A DNA stretch of 5,944 nucleotides from Hyphomicrobiales bacterium (GCA_021775515.1 JAJFHR010000217.1:1-5944), one strand, 5' to 3'; shown: positions 1 through 5,394, numbered from the stretch's first letter. Program-made: numbers and translations. Notes: a model not told the origin generated them from the sequence alone.

Positions 1-127
1 TATGTTGTTCAACCATCATCATACATGCCTTGACTTTTTTTGAATCATCCTCATTGGCAAAACCGCTTGCAATGCCTGTTAAAGTTGAAATTGCCCCGGC
101 TATTGCAATGTAAAAAATACTTCTCAT
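1..127 (-). CDS. Small secreted protein, N-terminal part only (runs off the left edge)
   Basis: An ATG at 125-127 opens a minus-strand reading frame that stays open for 42 codons to the window edge, so the C-terminus is missing. A good ribosome-binding site (AGAGGG, about five bases before the ATG) supports the start. The protein begins M-R-S-I-F-Y, continues with a hydrophobic, Ala/Gly/Ile-rich stretch to about residue 22, and reaches a likely signal peptidase I site after S-G-F-A (residue 24). The mature part starts N-E-D-D and contains one Cys followed by three Met. This is a textbook Sec signal peptide, so the product is probably periplasmic or exported. I do not recognise the family, and the visible mature part is only about 18 residues. 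The frame is too short to show up in a standard length-filtered ORF search, but signal peptide plus ribosome-binding site make it believable. Confidence 0.72.
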   Translation of the reverse strand, partial: MRSIFYIAIAGAISTLTGIASGFANEDDSKKVKACMMMVEQH

Positions 128-579
128 TACACCCTCTTTTAGTTGCCTTAGTAATAGAACTTAAGAATAACTTTAAAAATAAATTCAAAGGATGAAACAT
201 TAGTTAATCGGTTTCAATTTTAGCGTGTGCGAACTTCCTAAATTCAGAAAAGACATAATGAGCGATATTAAGGATTTTCAGCGAATCAGTTTATGATTGC
301 TTTGTGGAATTTGAATTGAATAGGTATTAATATGTCGCAAACAAAAATTTCGCCGAAAAGGAAACGTTCGGCTACAACCCGGTCACTGGTTGAATCGGGA
401 AGATGCGTGAATTCACGCACTAAGGGCCGAGGCGCTTCAGTTTCCGATACGCGGCGCAAACGACCCGCACCGCCTCTGACGATTTCTCGAAAATTTCCAG
501 TAGCCTATCGGCCATTTTAGTACAGCAGATAACAGGTTGATTTTTATTGGCGATGTCTGGATTGAGAATCATGCCAGCG
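128..579. other. Intergenic spacer without a recognised gene
   Basis: This 450-bp stretch lies between the left-edge secreted protein and the end of the DUF192 gene. Positions 128-350 are strongly AT-rich and should hold the promoter of the left-edge gene, though I could not pick a clear -35/-10 pair. Positions 400-520 are noticeably more GC-rich and carry short open frames on both strands: a very basic 62-residue frame on plus at 332-520, and a 31-residue frame on minus ending at 420. Neither resembles a family I know. The composition step could mean a decayed gene remnant. The one clear structure is the palindrome at 404-419. No RNA gene was recognised. Confidence 0.5.
404..419. repeat. Perfect 16-bp palindrome
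   Basis: The sequence TGCGTGAATTCACGCA is identical to its reverse complement over all 16 bases, and the next base pair outward does not match. As RNA it would give only a 6-bp stem with an AAUU loop and no U-run on either side. A binding site for a dimeric regulator is therefore more plausible than a terminator. No known operator is claimed. Confidence 0.6.
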
Positions 580-1041
580 TTAACGGAAAATCGGGTGCTC
601 AACGCGGTCACCTGGCTTGAGTTTAATTCTGTCCGCTGTTCCGGCAGCAGCTTCAAACACCCCCCGCACCGGGGCACCGGAGGATATGATCGCTTCTGAA
701 AAAGGTTCGGTATTTTTGGCAACTTTGACTACCGTTCCGTCTTTGGCGATGAAAATCATATCAAGCGAAATTACGGTGTTTCGCATCCACATGTACATTT
801 CTTTATCTTCACCATTATCAAAAAGCATGCCCTGATCCATCGGCAATGTTTTTCTGAACATCAAGCCGCGATTTCTATGGGCGGGAGTATCTGCAATCTC
901 TGCCATAAAGGAATGTCGGCCGCTTGAAGTAGTGATCACCACGGTCTCGACCTTCATTTTTGATGACGCCCAGGCACTGGTTGTCATGACAGGAAACGAC
1001 ACAGCGAATAACACCAGAAAACTATAGATAAATCGCGACAT
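580..1041 (-). CDS. DUF192 family protein with signal peptide
   Basis: The protein has 153 residues and starts at an ATG preceded by AGGA with a seven-base gap, so the start is secure. Residues 1-25 form a signal peptide with a hydrophobic core and an A-W-A cleavage site, so the protein should be periplasmic or exported. The rest is a complete DUF192 domain: R-G-L-M-F-R at 58-63, G-M-L-F-D at 71-75, the core Y-M-W-M-R-N-T with L-D-M-I-F-I at about 83-98, A-P-V-R-G-V-F-E at 123-130, and the closing L-K-P-G-D-R-V at 141-147. DUF192 proteins are small, mostly secreted, and of unsettled biochemical function, so I assign no activity. The gene lies 175 bp downstream of the cold-shock gene on the same strand, an arrangement I associate with alphaproteobacteria. 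The gap is long enough for its own promoter, but none stands out. Confidence 0.93.
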   Translation of the reverse strand: MSRFIYSFLVLFAVSFPVMTTSAWASSKMKVETVVITTSSGRHSFMAEIADTPAHRNRGLMFRKTLPMDQGMLFDNGEDKEMYMWMRNTVISLDMIFIAKDGTVVKVAKNTEPFSEAIISSGAPVRGVFEAAAGTADRIKLKPGDRVEHPIFR

Positions 1042-1216
1042 TCTTAATTCCTATTGAACAGATACGACATGGCAATAAATGTTCGTCTGTTGGTTGATAC
1101 ATTCAGATTTTACCCGCCCAATTGCTCAAAATGGCATTCAAACCGCTGGAGCTATTTTGCGGACGGCGGCAGCATTGTTTATGAATATGTTGGAATGAAG
1201 GCGACCGGGTTTGGGT

Positions 1217-1780
1217 TTAGTGCGGGCCTTGCGGGCTTGTTTCAAGGTCGAGTTTAAGTTCCGCTGCCATCAGGCCCTTGGTGCCGTGGCCATAACGAAC
1301 GTAAAGTACCTGATCGGGCCTGAGCTCAGTAATACCATACTTGCGCAAGGTTTCCATGTGCACAAATATGTCGGGCCCGGTATCTCCCTCTGCGACAAAC
1401 CCATAACCTCTGACACGATTAAACCATTTGACCTTGACTTTAACAAAGTCACTTTCGGCCACCACATTAACATGGGTGCGGGCGGGCGGTTTTTGAGCCG
1501 GTTGAATAGCTGTGGAATTATCGAGGCTGAGTATTTTCAGCGCCTGCCACCCTTTAGGGCGTTCTACCGCTTCGCAAACAACACGCGCTCCTTCAAGGAT
1601 CGTGTCAAATCCATCCTTGCGTAAGCAGCTTGAGTGGATGAGAATGTCTGGCTGGCCGGTTTCTGGAATGAGAAAACCATAACCCTTGGACGCATCAAAC
1701 CACTTGATGACACCTGCGATCTGAACGATCTCTACCGCTGTTTCTTCTACAGCATCGATAATATGTTCAACTCTAGGCAA
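1217..1780 (-). CDS. Cold-shock protein with two CSD domains
   Basis: The 187-residue protein contains two cold-shock (OB-fold, single-stranded nucleic acid-binding) domains in tandem. The first, about residues 22-86, has G-V-I-K-W-F-D, the RNP1 core K-G-Y-G-F at 32-36 and RNP2-like I-L-I-H-S at 46-50. The second, about 114-177, has V-K-W-F-N, R-G-Y-G-F at 124-128 and D-I-F-V-H-M at 137-142. A Pro/Ala/Gln-rich linker (about 88-105) joins them. Ordinary CspA-type proteins have one domain of about 70 residues; the double form is typical of alphaproteobacteria, where such proteins bind RNA as chaperones or regulators. The start is a TTG at 1778-1780. An in-frame TAA lies two codons upstream and there is no in-frame ATG before the first domain, so TTG is the best choice. 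A strong AGAGGGG sits 11 bases before it. Confidence 0.93.
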   Translation of the reverse strand: MPRVEHIIDAVEETAVEIVQIAGVIKWFDASKGYGFLIPETGQPDILIHSSCLRKDGFDTILEGARVVCEAVERPKGWQALKILSLDNSTAIQPAQKPPARTHVNVVAESDFVKVKVKWFNRVRGYGFVAEGDTGPDIFVHMETLRKYGITELRPDQVLYVRYGHGTKGLMAAELKLDLETSPQGPH

Positions 1781-1791
1781 TACTTATTTGG

Positions 1792-1798
1792 CCCCTCT
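1792..1798 (-). promoter_or_regulatory. Ribosome-binding site deciding the TTG start of the cold-shock gene
   Basis: AGAGGGG on the minus strand is a strong Shine-Dalgarno match, 11 bases before the TTG at 1778-1780. The spacing is a little long, but an in-frame stop upstream and the absence of any in-frame ATG leave TTG as the only sensible start. A weak start codon with a strong ribosome-binding site may matter for translational control. Confidence 0.55.
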
Positions 1799-1870
1799 TA
1801 CCGCCCTGAAAGAATCACACAGCCAGTAGGTGAAAGTGTGAAACATTGTGGCGATGTTTGTACAGCGTTA

Positions 1871-1876
1871 ACTATA
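1871..1876 (-). promoter_or_regulatory. Candidate -10 hexamer for the cold-shock gene
   Basis: On the minus strand this reads TATAGT, five of six matches to the sigma-70 -10 consensus, and would give a leader of roughly 85 bases. No good -35 hexamer exists at 16-18 bases; that space is occupied by one arm of the inverted repeat at 1881-1929. If the hexamer is real, a protein bound to the repeat would overlap the promoter. Tentative. Confidence 0.3.
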
Positions 1877-1880
1877 CTTG

Positions 1881-1929
1881 TGTGGAAAATTTATCGCCCT
1901 GTGGCATAGGAAGCGCAAAATTTTCCACA
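1881..1929. repeat. 49-bp inverted repeat with 12-bp perfect arms
   Basis: The left arm TGTGGAAAATTT (1881-1892) is matched by AAATTTTCCACA (1918-1929) without a mismatch. Inside, after a 2x2 mismatch, CGC (1895-1897) pairs with GCG (1913-1915). CCT (1898-1900) can then pair with AGG (1908-1910), leaving a seven-base loop. Either strand could fold into a long imperfect hairpin. There is no U-run, so it is not an obvious terminator. Each arm contains TTTTCCACA, one base away from the DnaA-box consensus TTATCCACA. The repeat lies about 100 bases before the cold-shock gene start, directly upstream of the candidate -10, so an operator or cruciform role is possible. Confidence 0.75.
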
Positions 1930-2184
1930 AAAATCTCCGCAACCTCAGGTGCAAAGCAATATTTAGGAAGTCAGGCCATAGGGTTAGAACGAGTTTTCGA
2001 ATTTAATTCTGAATAAATTTCCGGAATTGTCGATTTTTATGTTGTTTTATTAATTCAAGGCGCAATTAGATATCGTCGCACTACTACATGGAAGGGTAAC
2101 CCAAATTCTAATATTGGCGACTTGTTGAGGCTGGTCAGTGGCTTTTCGTTCCTTGCCTGCAAATTTAAGCACAAATTCCCGCTG

Positions 2185-2955
2185 TCAACTACGGGTATCC
2201 CACCCAAAATCGCACAGCGGGTGCATGATTTCGCCTATATCCTCATGAATGACCAAATCGGCGATCGGGTCAAGTTCGGTCTCTTCCCGGTTGATGATAA
2301 CCAATTTTGCGCCGCTGCGTTTGGCAACAACAGGAAAGGCAGCCGCAGGATAAACCACCAACGAAGATCCCAGCACAACAAACAGGTCACACGCCAGTGA
2401 GGCGGCCTCAGCGTGTTTCATCTGTAATTCGGGCATGGCCTGGCCAAAAGATATAGTCGCTGCTTTCAGGATACCTGCGCAGGCGGTACAATCAGGCGGC
2501 CTTTCAGTTTTTTTGAATATCTCACCAATCCAGGCAAGTTCGTGGCGTTTGCCACAATCAAGGCAGGCCGCATAGGTTCCATTGCCATGAAGTTCGATAA
2601 TTTTTGCGGTATCGACACCTGAAGCCTGGTGCAAATTATCAATATTTTGCGTAATGATGCGGCTGGCAATTCCGGCATCGATCAGCGCGGCCACAGCCAT
2701 GTGGCCTCTGGTTGGTTTGGCATTCAGGAATTTTTCCTCAAGCGCAAATTTTCGCCGCCAGGCCTCCTGTCTGGCTTGTGGTGACGAGACAAAGTCGCGA
2801 AAATCTATCGGCATATTATTTTTCCACAGTCCGGTGGGGCTGCGAAAATCGGGAATGCCGCTCTCGGTACTTATGCCAGCACCGGTAAATACCACCGCCT
2901 GGGTTGACGCCTCGAGCAGGTCGGCGAGTTTTTTCGAGGCTGTAATCACATCCAT
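2185..2955 (-). CDS. Sir2-family NAD-dependent protein deacylase (sirtuin)
   Basis: This is a complete sirtuin of 256 residues from the ATG at 2953-2955. That ATG is preceded by GGGA with an eight-base gap, a better start than the GTG nine codons upstream, which has no ribosome-binding site. Visible motifs are the NAD-binding G-A-G-I-S at 25-29, G-I-P-D-F-R-S at 33-39, T-Q-N-I-D-N-L-H at 102-109, the catalytic His123 in E-L-H-G-N, and four zinc-ligand cysteines at 131, 134, 156 and 159. The NAD-site G-S-S-L lies at 196-199. Sirtuins remove acetyl and other acyl groups from lysines, consuming NAD and giving nicotinamide and O-acyl-ADP-ribose. The Tyr-x-x-Arg pair typical of desuccinylases of the CobB/SIRT5 type is not evident; A-W-R-R-K is found at 65-69. 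Bacterial members are often labelled cobB. The gene is divergent from the glyoxalase operon. Confidence 0.96.
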   Translation of the reverse strand: MDVITASKKLADLLEASTQAVVFTGAGISTESGIPDFRSPTGLWKNNMPIDFRDFVSSPQARQEAWRRKFALEEKFLNAKPTRGHMAVAALIDAGIASRIITQNIDNLHQASGVDTAKIIELHGNGTYAACLDCGKRHELAWIGEIFKKTERPPDCTACAGILKAATISFGQAMPELQMKHAEAASLACDLFVVLGSSLVVYPAAAFPVVAKRSGAKLVIINREETELDPIADLVIHEDIGEIMHPLCDFGWDTRS

Positions 2956-2995
2956 TTTATCATTCCCGGCTGCTGAGATCACACGACAAGGTTTT

Positions 2996-3035
2996 AGTAT
3001 ATCAAAATGCGCGGTATCATGGTCTCAGATATAAT
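2996..3035. promoter_or_regulatory. Candidate divergent promoter region, sir2 / glyoxalase operon
   Basis: The 111 bp between the two starts must hold both promoters. On plus, a perfect TATAAT lies at 3030-3035, 31 bases before the glyoxalase ATG. On minus, TATACT (five of six) lies at 2996-3001, about 40 bases before the sir2 ATG. Neither has a convincing -35 hexamer at 16-18 bases, so both are weak predictions or need an activator. Confidence 0.35.
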
Positions 3036-3066
3036 ATAAGCACAATTGGAACATGGAATCTCATCA

Positions 3067-3489
3067 ATGAAATATCTTCACACAATGGTTCGCGTCAGGG
3101 ACGTTGATGCGTCTTTGGATTTTTACTGCAACAAGCTTGGCCTGGTGGAAACCCGCCGAAAGGACGTTGAAGCTGGGCGGTTTACGCTGATCTTTCTGGC
3201 ACCTCCCGGCGATACGTCCGGGTCAGAGATTGAACTGACTTATAATTGGGACCCGGGAGAATATGACGAGGGGCGCAACTTTGGACATCTGGCCTATGAG
3301 GTTGAGAATATATATGAAACTTGTCAGAAGTTGATGGATGGTGGCGTCACAATCAACCGCCCGCCACGTGACGGACGCATGGCATTTGTACGTTCACCTG
3401 ATAATATTTCCATAGAACTGTTGCAGGCAGACAAAGCATTGCCGATCCAGGAGCCTTGGGCGTCTATGGAAAATGTCGGCCACTGGTAA
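3067..3489 (+). CDS. gloA: Glyoxalase I / lactoylglutathione lyase (VOC family)
   Basis: The 140-residue protein starts at the ATG at 3067, with TGGAA eight bases upstream; a TTG seven codons earlier is less likely. The product has the N-terminal M-K-Y-L-H-T-M-V-R-V signature and two beta-alpha-beta-beta-beta modules of the vicinal oxygen chelate fold. All four metal ligands expected from E. coli GloA are present: His5, Glu56 in I-E-L-T-Y-N-W, His74 in F-G-H-L-A-Y, and Glu117 in I-S-I-E-L, the last shifted by a short loop deletion from Glu122. Glyoxalase I converts the methylglyoxal-glutathione hemithioacetal to S-lactoylglutathione in the cytoplasm. The C-terminal tail E-P-W-A-S-M-E-N-V is one I associate with an alphaproteobacterial branch. 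It is the first gene of a three-gene operon, ending eight bases before the next start. Related VOC enzymes with other substrates cannot be fully excluded. Confidence 0.9.
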   Translation: MKYLHTMVRVRDVDASLDFYCNKLGLVETRRKDVEAGRFTLIFLAPPGDTSGSEIELTYNWDPGEYDEGRNFGHLAYEVENIYETCQKLMDGGVTINRPPRDGRMAFVRSPDNISIELLQADKALPIQEPWASMENVGHW

Positions 3490-3497
3490 AACCGATT

Positions 3498-4115
3498 ATG
3501 TTCCCCGCCCCACCCAAGCCTGGCAAAACCGCTTTGCCGGTGCGGTATACCGCGACTGCCATTGTGTTGCACTGGTTGATAGCGCTGTGTTTGGCGGGAC
3601 TGTTGATTGTCGGAGCGGTGATGGTTTGGGCTCCTGTGAGCCTGAGCCTGAAATTTGAACTTTATCAGTGGCATAAATCTTTTGGCGCACTGGTATTTGG
3701 GCTGACGCTCCTGCGGCTAGCCTGGCGGCTCAGCCACAAAGTGCCGCCATTTCCCTCAGCCCTCAAACCCTGGGAGCGGGTTGCGGCCAAATCAACCCAT
3801 TATAGCCTTTATGCGCTGTGCCTGATAATGCCGATTGTCGGCTGGACGGTTGTCTCTACCGCTGCTTTTAACGTGCCGACTTTGTTGTTTCAGCGTATTT
3901 ACCTGCCGCACATACCGTTTCTTGCCAGCCATCCCGACAAAATTTTTCTCGACTGGCTGACCAGCCTGATTCATCTCTGGTTAGCCGGCGTCATTGCAGG
4001 TCTAATCCTCCTGCATATCGCCGGTACTCTCAAACATCGTTTCTTTGATGGCAACGATGTTCTCGGGCGCATGTTGCCGGCAAGAAAAGACCCTTCCTCG
4101 CCGGAACTAAAATGA
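3498..4115 (+). CDS. Cytochrome b561 (dihaem, four transmembrane helices)
   Basis: From the ATG at 3498 the protein has 205 residues. An in-frame TTG at 3456 would add 14 residues but overlap the glyoxalase gene, so the ATG is preferred, although its ribosome-binding site is weak. Four hydrophobic segments are visible at about 20-44, 60-78, 100-122 and 155-176. Candidate haem-ligand histidines sit where the bacterial b561 family has them: His25 in V-L-H-W, His59 in Y-Q-W-H-K-S-F-G, His159 in the last helix and His173 in L-L-H-I-A-G. The R-Y-T entry to helix 1 and the K-H-R-F-F exit of helix 4 are also typical. The product is an inner-membrane electron carrier, probably exchanging electrons with quinones. 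It overlaps the yceI start by four bases (ATGA), indicating translational coupling. E. coli has the same pairing in yceJ-yceI. Confidence 0.93.
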   Translation: MFPAPPKPGKTALPVRYTATAIVLHWLIALCLAGLLIVGAVMVWAPVSLSLKFELYQWHKSFGALVFGLTLLRLAWRLSHKVPPFPSALKPWERVAAKSTHYSLYALCLIMPIVGWTVVSTAAFNVPTLLFQRIYLPHIPFLASHPDKIFLDWLTSLIHLWLAGVIAGLILLHIAGTLKHRFFDGNDVLGRMLPARKDPSSPELK

Positions 4116-4684
4116 AAAATGCTTTCTTCTGCCTGTGTCTTTTGGCCATTTCCATGCTGATAGCTCAGGAAACACGGGCGGCTGGCTGGCAGGTCGATTA
4201 TCAAAAGAGCCGGTTGGAGTTCAACGTGTTTATCAACGGCGTCTCCACTACCGGGCACTTCAGGAATTTTGAGGCAAATATCAATTTCGACCCCAACACT
4301 CCCGAAACTGCCAATATTGTGGTTGACGTTGATACGGCGAGTATAAAAATGGCTGACGTCCAGCAGACGGCCGCACTAAAAAGCGCGGACTGGTTTGATG
4401 TATCCAACTTTCCAAAAGCCCGCTTGAGGTCAGTCACCACAAAGGCCATCGGCCAGAACCGTTATGAAACAACCGCAAATCTTTCGATCAGAGATAAAAC
4501 CCAACCTGTCAAACTTTTCTTTGGTTTGAACATCAAGAACAATCGAGCCCGTGCCACTGGAGCATTTATGCTGACCCGCACGGATTTTGACATTGGCCGA
4601 GGCCAGTTTTCATCGGGTGCGACGATTGGCCTGTCTGTCAATGTAACGGTTGAAATTTTTGCCCATATGCTACCGCAACGATAA
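4112..4684 (+). CDS. yceI: YceI family periplasmic protein
   Basis: The 190-residue protein begins at the ATG inside the ATGA overlap with the cytochrome gene. Residues 1-24 are a signal peptide (K at position 2, hydrophobic core, T-R-A-A before G-W), so the mature protein is periplasmic. The remainder is one YceI domain of the lipocalin-like beta-barrel type: W-Q-V-D-Y-Q-K-S at 26-33, G-H-F at 48-50, L-K-S-A-D-W-F-D at 89-96 followed by F-P-K-A-R, and R-T-D-F-D-I-G-R-G-Q-F at 156-166. Members of this family bind polyisoprenoid or similar lipophilic chains, and E. coli YceI is induced by high pH. Translational coupling to a cytochrome b561 suggests the two work on the same quinone- or isoprenoid-like substrate, but this is inference. 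It is the last gene of the operon and converges on the sulfurtransferase pseudogene 43 bp away; no clear terminator is visible between them. Confidence 0.93.
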   Translation: MKNAFFCLCLLAISMLIAQETRAAGWQVDYQKSRLEFNVFINGVSTTGHFRNFEANINFDPNTPETANIVVDVDTASIKMADVQQTAALKSADWFDVSNFPKARLRSVTTKAIGQNRYETTANLSIRDKTQPVKLFFGLNIKNNRARATGAFMLTRTDFDIGRGQFSSGATIGLSVNVTVEIFAHMLPQR

Positions 4685-4727
4685 CATCTTCCAGTGGAAA
4701 ATTCACGGTGGCCCAGGAGATTTACCT

Positions 4728-5089
4728 TCAGTTTCCAGTCACCAAGGGAAGGTTGGCATCAGCACTCCACTCGGCCAGCGAGCCATCTTAAACTGCCACG
4801 TTTTTGTGACCTAAACGGTGCAAGGTGAACGCGGTTGAAGAAGCCCCCGACACCTCTGTGCTGAAGGCAGAGTGAAAGGCAGCGGATTGAATAAATCCGA
4901 CAAGCCGTCGGTGAGAAAGCCAGCAAATGTGCTGCCGGGGACATGCCCCTTCTCCCAGACATCTTTACCGGAGACAAAGGAAAATGATCCATCCTCAGCC
5001 TGGTCAAGAAGAACCGAACAATCAAGGATCAAAAGCCGGGGGTCATCAAGATTTCCCCTCAACCAGTCCACATCAACCAACATGTCCAC
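4728..5089 (-). pseudogene. sseA: Decayed two-domain sulfurtransferase (rhodanese / 3-mercaptopyruvate sulfurtransferase)
   Basis: The first part, from a GTG at 5087-5089 (or ATG at 5081-5083) to about 4868, encodes an N-terminal rhodanese fragment of roughly 75 residues, with V-D-W-L, L-I-L-D-C-S, G-H-V-P-G-S and L-P-F-T-L-P-S-A. That frame then loses resemblance and stops at a TAG (4811-4813). A different minus-strand frame, about 4844 to the TGA at 4728-4730, reads A-F-T-L-H-R-L-G-H-K-N-V-A-V, a stop (TAA at 4788-4790), then D-G-S-L-A-E-W-S-A-D, ending L-V-T-G-N. This is the normal C-terminus of the same family, with TAA where Tyr is expected. Intact enzymes have about 280 residues, so roughly 150 residues are missing, including the end of domain 1 and most of domain 2. 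The active-site Cys loop is at best a scrambled remnant near the junction. With a deletion, a frame change and a nonsense codon, it cannot make an active enzyme. Confidence 0.85.
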
Positions 5090-5110
5090 AATAATTGCGC
5101 CTTTATGTCA

Positions 5111-5139
5111 GGACCGCTGCCGTGAAGGCAGCGCTGTCC
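5111..5139. repeat. Strong hairpin upstream of the sulfurtransferase pseudogene
   Basis: CGCTGCC (5115-5121) and GGCAGCG (5127-5133) form a perfect 7-bp GC-rich stem around a five-base loop. After a two-base bulge, GGAC (5111-5114) pairs with GTCC (5136-5139) for 11 bp in total. No U-run follows on either strand, so it is not a classical intrinsic terminator. On the minus strand it ends just before the AAAGG ribosome-binding site of the dead sulfurtransferase gene. It may be a leader structure or the end of the tRNA-Glu transcript. Confidence 0.55.
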
Positions 5140-5222
5140 ACTAATTTCACATGGAAAACAACGTAATGGGCCAGGAGTTGATCGGGAACTGGCGATTTCT
5201 GACCACCTGGCTGTTCAATAAT

Positions 5223-5240
5223 GCGTCTGAAAATAGACGC
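5223..5240. repeat. Short hairpin downstream of tRNA-Glu
   Basis: GCGTCT and AGACGC form a 6-bp stem with a six-base loop, about 60 bases past the tRNA 3' end on the minus strand. The following ATTATTG is a poor U-tract, so a role as tRNA terminator is possible but weak. Confidence 0.3.
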
Positions 5241-5301
5241 GGGCCTACAAGTGCCAGCTATCGTTGGAAGAATTGCAAATTGGGGGAAAGAAATTCGACT
5301 A

Positions 5302-5376
5302 TGGCACGCCCTAGGGGAGTCGAACCCCTCTTTCCAGGTTGAAAACCTGGCGTCCTAACCGATAGACGAAGGGCGC
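5302..5376 (-). tRNA. tRNA-Glu (anticodon UUC)
   Basis: The 75-base cloverleaf includes an encoded CCA end (5302-5304) and discriminator G73. The acceptor stem GCGCCCT pairs with AGGGCGT; the terminal pair is a G1-U72 wobble and the other six are Watson-Crick. The anticodon stem CCAGG/CCTGG encloses the loop TTTTCAA with anticodon TTC at 5341-5343, reading GAA and GAG codons. The T-arm has GGTTCGA and the D-arm has GGTTAGGA. The gene lies 92 bp downstream of recJ on the same strand and has a good promoter of its own at 5395-5423, so it is probably transcribed independently. All hallmark bases are in place, so it should be functional. Confidence 0.96.
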
Positions 5377-5394
5377 CTACCAAAATCGCCCCGG

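Larger units (their letters stand above)
1781..2184. other. Intergenic spacer between sir2 and the cold-shock gene
   Basis: About 400 bp separate the end of the Sir2 gene from the start of the cold-shock gene. Positions 1781-1930 look like the promoter and leader region of the cold-shock gene, with the inverted repeat at 1881-1929, a -10-like hexamer at 1871-1876 and the ribosome-binding site at 1792-1798. Positions 1990-2060 are AT-rich, and the rest shows no RNA gene or convincing coding frame. A plus-strand frame beginning near 2122 runs into the antisense of sir2 and is not credible. No proper intrinsic terminator was found after the sir2 stop codon; only a 4-bp CCCG/CGGG stem is present. 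Confidence 0.5.

Noticed and set aside
332..520. Plus-strand frame for a basic 62-residue protein
   Set aside because: No recognisable domain, extreme Arg/Lys/Ser/Thr/Pro content, and only a weak AGG before the ATG. Kept as spacer content rather than a gene.
420..722. Minus-strand 100-residue frame overlapping the DUF192 gene
   Set aside because: Its first half is antiphase to the confident DUF192 coding sequence, and its tail of about 31 residues has no ribosome-binding site or family resemblance.
1054..1257. Plus-strand 67-residue frame between DUF192 and the cold-shock gene
   Set aside because: TTG start without a ribosome-binding site, runs into the antisense of the cold-shock gene, no family resemblance.
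1850..1935. Replication origin suggested by two DnaA-box-like sequences and AT-rich DNA
   Set aside because: Only two near-matches, both part of one inverted repeat, no cluster of boxes, and none of the genes usually flanking alphaproteobacterial origins (hemE, parAB, dnaA).
2122..2400. Plus-strand frame crossing from the spacer into sir2
   Set aside because: Most of it is antisense to the certain Sir2 coding sequence.
4685..4727. Intrinsic terminator between yceI and the sulfurtransferase pseudogene
   Set aside because: Only a short imperfect CCAGTG/CACGG pairing and no U-run.
4811..5089. Functional single-domain sulfurtransferase of 92 residues
   Set aside because: The last dozen residues do not fit a rhodanese, the frame lacks the catalytic cysteine domain, and the true C-terminus of the family is found just downstream in another frame.
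5151..5342. Plus-strand 63-residue frame ending inside the tRNA
   Set aside because: It reads through the antisense of tRNA-Glu; no ribosome-binding site or domain.
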